DNA from: M3007 sp964589365
GTDB lineage: Bacteria; Bacteroidota; Bacteroidia; Chitinophagales; Saprospiraceae
Length of the DNA stretch: 25,598 bases
Direction of reading: 5' to 3'
NCBI GenBank assembly: GCA_964589365.1
Contig: CAZPTQ010000062.1
Span: 1 to 25,598 of the forward strand
Of the stretch, positions 22,093 to 25,598 are shown piece after piece (the stretch's first letter is position 1; every line of letters begins with the position of its first letter). Under the pieces are notes generated by a model. The model was not told where the DNA came from. It did not search any database and was given only the letters and a program-made list of their open reading frames with translations. Position numbers and translations under genes: made by a program.

Positions 22093-25061
22093 GGCTTTCA
22101 AAATACCGTGTTCATTTGAATCTCGCCTTCATTTCCCTCCTCGCCTTAATCATGGGTTGTTGGGACGGAAAGCCTGCCGCACCAAAAACATCCAATCTGT
22201 CGGACCTTGAAAAAAGCGATTTGATGCGCCTGTTTATAGTGGCCGATTCGCTGACCGCACGGGCGGAAAATATAACAGCGTCCGACAGTTTGCTGCGACT
22301 TGCTGAACCATTGGTGGAAAAATCAGGTCGCTCTAAGATTGCTTACCAGGCGCACAGACAGCAGATTTTGAACCTTTTTTATAACGAGAAAAAGAAGGAG
22401 GCCCAAGCCCTAACGGATTCAGTGGTGCATCAATTTGCGCAACCAGAAGACACTATTTCTGCACTTTACAACGGACTTGAAGGTTGGCTTTGTTGGCAAA
22501 TGGGCAATTATAGGGCAGGAATCGCGCCCCTCGAACGGGCTGCTACTTTGTTCGAGGAGTACGGCCTTGAACAAAAACTCAATGTCATCTATAACACGCT
22601 CGGCATCAGTTATGGCCAATTGGGCGACCATGAAAAGGCGATTCAGCATTACGAAGCGGCGCTGCAAATCAATGAGAAACATGCTGATTCCATCAAACTT
22701 TCCAGGAACCACAAAAACCTTGCGTTTGCATACCTCAACCTCGGAGACTTAGAAAAAGCGGAAAAACACAATCGCCTCGGCAAGATTTTTCAATTAAAAA
22801 ACAATGGCAGTTTTGAGTTGCAGGCGGCAGAAATAAGCTTCTATCAGGGTCACGCATTGCTTGCCTTGAATATCGTAAGGCAATTAAAAAACGATCGCCC
22901 AGAACTGTTCGATGCTGATAAAAGTGACAACGCAACCCATAATCTGCTCTCTCTCGGCGAGATACTGCTTGCTGCCGGACAGTCAAATGAAGCAATTCCA
23001 TACCTAAAAGCCAGTCTTGCCTTGCAGCCCGAAGACGCTTCCTTGGCCAATTGGATGCGTACCAAAAACTGCTGCCTACTCGGCAATGCCTATTTGAAAA
23101 AGGGCAGCCCTGACCTTGCGCTGCCTTATTTTCAGTTGGCCTTGACCTCATCCGTCCCATCCTTTCGGCCTGCCAGCATTTTGGAAAACCCGCTTGCCGA
23201 TTCATTGCCACCAGAGGTTTGGGCGATGGAAGCCCTATTTGGGAAGACGACGGCCTTAAACTTGATTTCATCAAAGAATCTTCGAGAGATTTCCAAAGAA
23301 CAGGCCGTGGCCAATCTTCGTTCGGCACTCGAATCAGCAGAATGCGCCATTCATTTGATTCAAATCCTCAAAAATAACTTTGTTGAAGACAACTCCCGAC
23401 TATGGTTGGGGGAGTACACGTTCCAAAATTTTTATGAAAAACCCCTGTCCATTGCCCTTCGTTTGGCAGACTTGACCGATGACCGAACAGTACAGGAAAA
23501 AGCATTCCTCTTTGCCAGTAAATCGAAGGCTGGAGTGCTCAAAACGGCACTTTCGGAAAAAAAGAGATTGCTCGATGCAGGCATTTCCACCGATTCGATT
23601 CGGGATTTGCGCGACCTTCGGCTAAACGCAGCCGCTATTCAAAACCAACTGAATACCACGCCTTCCGATTCACTGCGAGCTGCACTTTTTCAAGTCAAGC
23701 GCCGCCTCGACCAATTTCAGCAGAGCTTCCATTTGCCGCCCGTCAACCGGGCAAGTGCACATGACTTTTCGGTATCGCAATTGCAAGATTGGTTGCCAGA
23801 TTCCGCGCTGTTGGTAGAGTATTTTCTTGGTGAGCGCACTTTGTATGTATTCTCCATTTCCAAAACCAAGTTTGAAGTAGAAGAGAAGTTCTTGCCAGCA
23901 GATTTCAACGCTGTGGTGGATGGCTTCCACCGCTCGGTCAGCGATTGGAGCTGGGTAGCAGATTCGGCAATCGTAGCCGAAAAGATGTATTTGCGTTCCG
24001 CCACACGATTGTATGATTTTTTGCTCAAAAATGCACTTGCAGCACATCCAAAAACAACTCGCCTGTTTTTCGTCCCTGATAAAAAACTTGCCCGATTGCC
24101 CTTTGCTGCACTGCTCACCCGCCCGTTTTCAGGTGGTTGGAAAGAGATTAGTTTGCCTGTTTTGATAAAAGACATGGCGGTCAGTTATCGGTTTTCGTCA
24201 GCGATTCCAGATCGGGAGGCGAGCAGGGGTAAATCTCAGCCGCGCTACGGTTTTGGTGGATTTGGCACAGACTATCGCGATGGTACGGCGCTCTCTGCCC
24301 TCCAAAAATCAGAAGACCCTGTTTCCAAAAGTATGTTGCGCGCACTTCGAGGCGGCCCCGATACCCTCGATTTTGCCGACGATGAAGTGGATTCAATCGC
24401 TCGGTTGACGGGCGGGCAAAAATGGCTGAATGGACAGGCCACAAAGTCCAACTTCCTTCAAAATGTCGAGGATTGTCGCATCCTGCACATCTCCTTGCAC
24501 ACGGTAGAGACAGACCCGCACGACCCCACTGGCCTTGCTATCCTGTTTTCAAAAATGAGCGAAACGGATGCCAACATCTTGACTTCCAGCGAATTATATT
24601 CTCTTGATTTGAATACGGAACTTGCAGTAGTGAGCAGTTGCCAGAGTGGTTTTGGGCAGTTCAAACAGGGTGAAGGAACCCTCAGCCTGGGTCGGGCAAT
24701 GGCGCTCGCCGGTTGCCAATCTACCGTGGTGAACCTCTGGAAAGCGGATGACCGTGCCAGCCAGGATCTGATGATCTCTTTTTACAAAAACCTGAAAGCG
24801 GGTCAAACGAAAGACCGTGCGCTTCAAAATGCGCTCTTGTTTTATCTTAAAAATACGATTTCTGAACGGGCCAGCCCACAGTTTTGGGCAAATTTTGCTG
24901 CCATTGGCGAAATGGACGACCTGGTTTTTGAAGAAGAAAAAACAACCGATTGGCTAAGATTGCTGGGGGGCGCATTAATTTTGGCCTTCCTGTTTTTGAC
25001 TATTCGTTTTTTGATCAACAAATTAAGAAAGGATAAACGGGCAAATCTATCCGCTCGCTAA
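22089..25061 (+). CDS. Membrane-anchored TPR-CHAT caspase-like protease
   Basis: A 990-aa protein with the CHAT fold, a caspase-like cysteine protease. N-terminal signal MRLSKYRVHL ... ALIMGC has a lipobox-like IMGC with Cys24. TPR repeats lie about 125-360 (RAGIAPLERAATLFEEYGLE, VIYNTLGISYGQLGDHEKAI, LLSLGEILLAAGQSNEAIPY). A helical linker follows, then the CHAT domain from about 565 to 945. The catalytic pair is His804 in ISLHTVET and Cys851 in SSCQSGFG, with conserved GEGTLSLGRAMALAG and VVNLWKADDRAS. A TM helix at about 956-976 and a basic tail (KLRKDKR) end the chain. If the signal is used, the CHAT domain is outside the cytoplasm. TPR-CHAT proteases elsewhere (for example Craspase-type) are activated through partners; the substrate here may be the surface proteins encoded just upstream, an inference. 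Confidence 0.9.
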   Translation: MRLSKYRVHLNLAFISLLALIMGCWDGKPAAPKTSNLSDLEKSDLMRLFIVADSLTARAENITASDSLLRLAEPLVEKSGRSKIAYQAHRQQILNLFYNEKKKEAQALTDSVVHQFAQPEDTISALYNGLEGWLCWQMGNYRAGIAPLERAATLFEEYGLEQKLNVIYNTLGISYGQLGDHEKAIQHYEAALQINEKHADSIKLSRNHKNLAFAYLNLGDLEKAEKHNRLGKIFQLKNNGSFELQAAEISFYQGHALLALNIVRQLKNDRPELFDADKSDNATHNLLSLGEILLAAGQSNEAIPYLKASLALQPEDASLANWMRTKNCCLLGNAYLKKGSPDLALPYFQLALTSSVPSFRPASILENPLADSLPPEVWAMEALFGKTTALNLISSKNLREISKEQAVANLRSALESAECAIHLIQILKNNFVEDNSRLWLGEYTFQNFYEKPLSIALRLADLTDDRTVQEKAFLFASKSKAGVLKTALSEKKRLLDAGISTDSIRDLRDLRLNAAAIQNQLNTTPSDSLRAALFQVKRRLDQFQQSFHLPPVNRASAHDFSVSQLQDWLPDSALLVEYFLGERTLYVFSISKTKFEVEEKFLPADFNAVVDGFHRSVSDWSWVADSAIVAEKMYLRSATRLYDFLLKNALAAHPKTTRLFFVPDKKLARLPFAALLTRPFSGGWKEISLPVLIKDMAVSYRFSSAIPDREASRGKSQPRYGFGGFGTDYRDGTALSALQKSEDPVSKSMLRALRGGPDTLDFADDEVDSIARLTGGQKWLNGQATKSNFLQNVEDCRILHISLHTVETDPHDPTGLAILFSKMSETDANILTSSELYSLDLNTELAVVSSCQSGFGQFKQGEGTLSLGRAMALAGCQSTVVNLWKADDRASQDLMISFYKNLKAGQTKDRALQNALLFYLKNTISERASPQFWANFAAIGEMDDLVFEEEKTTDWLRLLGGALILAFLFLTIRFLINKLRKDKRANLSAR

Positions 25062-25071
25062 ATCCTTGAAA

Positions 25072-25584
25072 ATGAAAATCGGCCTGCTCTCCGACACGCA
25101 CTCCTTCCTGGACGAAAGGGTTTTTGAGCATTTCGCTGAGTGCGACGAGGTGTGGCATGCAGGCGATTTCGGAAATCTGGAAGTGATTAAAAGATTACAG
25201 GCGTTCAAACCACTTCGTGGGGTTTTTGGGAATATTGACGGCGCCGAAATACGCGCAGAGATGCCCCTCGATTTGCGTTTTGAATGCGAAGGGCTACCCA
25301 TTTTTATGACCCACATAGGCGGATACCCGGGTCGCTATGAACCGCGTGTAGGGAAAATACTGCGAGAGGCGCCACCGGTCGGCGGTCTGTTCATCAGCGG
25401 ACATTCCCATATTTTGAAAGTGATTCCTGACAAGGCACTGGGCTTTCTGCACATCAATCCAGGTGCCTGCGGCAACGAAGGCTGGCACAAAGTGAAGACC
25501 TTGGTGCGTTTTAGTATAGAAATGGGTAGGGTTTTTGATTTGCAGGTGATTGAAATTGGCAGCAAAGGGATGTATGATGTATGA
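25072..25584 (+). CDS. YfcE/MJ0936-family metallophosphoesterase
   Basis: A 170-aa calcineurin-like phosphodiesterase with two metal ions at the active site. Ligand residues are all visible: Asp8 and His10 in LSDTHS, Asp32 in HAGDFG, Asn54 in FGNID, His81 in MTHIGG, and His111 and His113 in SGHSH. The length and motif order fit the small YfcE type that cleaves model phosphodiesters; the true substrate is unknown. The ATG at 25072 gives the standard MKIGLLSDTHS start; a TTG six bases upstream is less likely. It begins 10 bases after the CHAT stop on the same strand and may be co-transcribed, but the fold is a housekeeping type and need not belong to that module. The 3' end runs into a heptamer tandem repeat that holds the stop codon. 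Confidence 0.93.
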   Translation: MKIGLLSDTHSFLDERVFEHFAECDEVWHAGDFGNLEVIKRLQAFKPLRGVFGNIDGAEIRAEMPLDLRFECEGLPIFMTHIGGYPGRYEPRVGKILREAPPVGGLFISGHSHILKVIPDKALGFLHINPGACGNEGWHKVKTLVRFSIEMGRVFDLQVIEIGSKGMYDV

Positions 25585-25598
25585 TGTATGATGTATGA
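25570..25598 (+). repeat. ATGTATG tandem repeat over the yfcE-like stop codon
   Basis: Four perfect copies of the 7-base unit ATGTATG (25570-25597) plus one base run to the window edge. The phosphoesterase reads into it as Met-Tyr-Asp-Val and its TGA (25582-25584) lies in the second copy. A change in copy number within the first two copies would alter the C-terminus; later copies are noncoding. The repeat may continue beyond the window. Confidence 0.9.

Noticed and set aside
22735..23328. 197-aa minus-strand frame in the CHAT gene
   Set aside because: Antisense to the TPR part of a clear gene; no signature motif.

Overview
The window looks like a chromosomal piece of a Bacteroidetes genome, most likely from the Saprospiria (Lewinella/Haliscomenobacter-like). 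Four things point there: several type IX secretion system (T9SS) cargo proteins with type A or type B C-terminal sorting domains; TAnnTTTG-like -7 promoter boxes close to start codons; Bacteroidetes marker genes (DUF3822 next to rsmD, a short dut, bactofilin); and an enrichment of TPR, CHAT and effector-associated domains. No rRNA, tRNA, CRISPR array, transposase or prophage was seen. Organism assignment is an inference from gene content.

Layout. 1-770: an inverted repeat with repeated ATCCGTG words, dut on the minus strand (start probably an internal TTG), and a divergent upstream region. 767-6541: a giant T9SS type-B (gliding-motility-associated) adhesin-like protein with CUB and about ten Ig/PKD-like repeats, a long hairpin, then a secreted TPR protein. 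6586-7551 (minus): a membrane protein with a likely N-terminal effector-associated domain, one TM helix and a CsgG/TolB-N-like extracytoplasmic domain. 7849-10829: a coiled-coil protein, a membrane protein with a PspA/ESCRT-III-like helical region and a 3-oxoadipyl-CoA-type thiolase in one direction. 10919-12345 (minus): tsaD followed by a lipoprotein cytochrome c. 12497-14483: bactofilin, DUF3822 protein and RsmD (with an altered DPPY motif). 14461-15986: a small exported protein and, divergently, a LuxE-like acyl-protein synthetase.

15996-25061 is the most interesting block. An ECF-type sigma factor and a single-pass TPR membrane protein (minus strand) lie back to back with three plus-strand genes: a T9SS-secreted propeller protein, a T9SS-secreted DUF7619-type protein, and a TPR-CHAT protease that overlaps the preceding gene by ATGA. 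The CHAT protein carries a lipoprotein-type signal at its N terminus and a TM helix with a basic tail at its C terminus, so its caspase-like domain, with the His-Cys dyad intact, is predicted to lie outside the cytoplasm. I propose this as a candidate undescribed envelope signalling/proteolysis module (inference). The window ends in a YfcE-like phosphoesterase whose stop codon lies in an ATGTATG tandem repeat.

A second theme is the number of different long hairpins at gene ends (1-70, 4907-4970, 6549-6592, 10853-10918, 12952-13014, 20359-20394), most without a U-tract. At two places a terminator-like hairpin overlaps the promoter-like box of the next gene.
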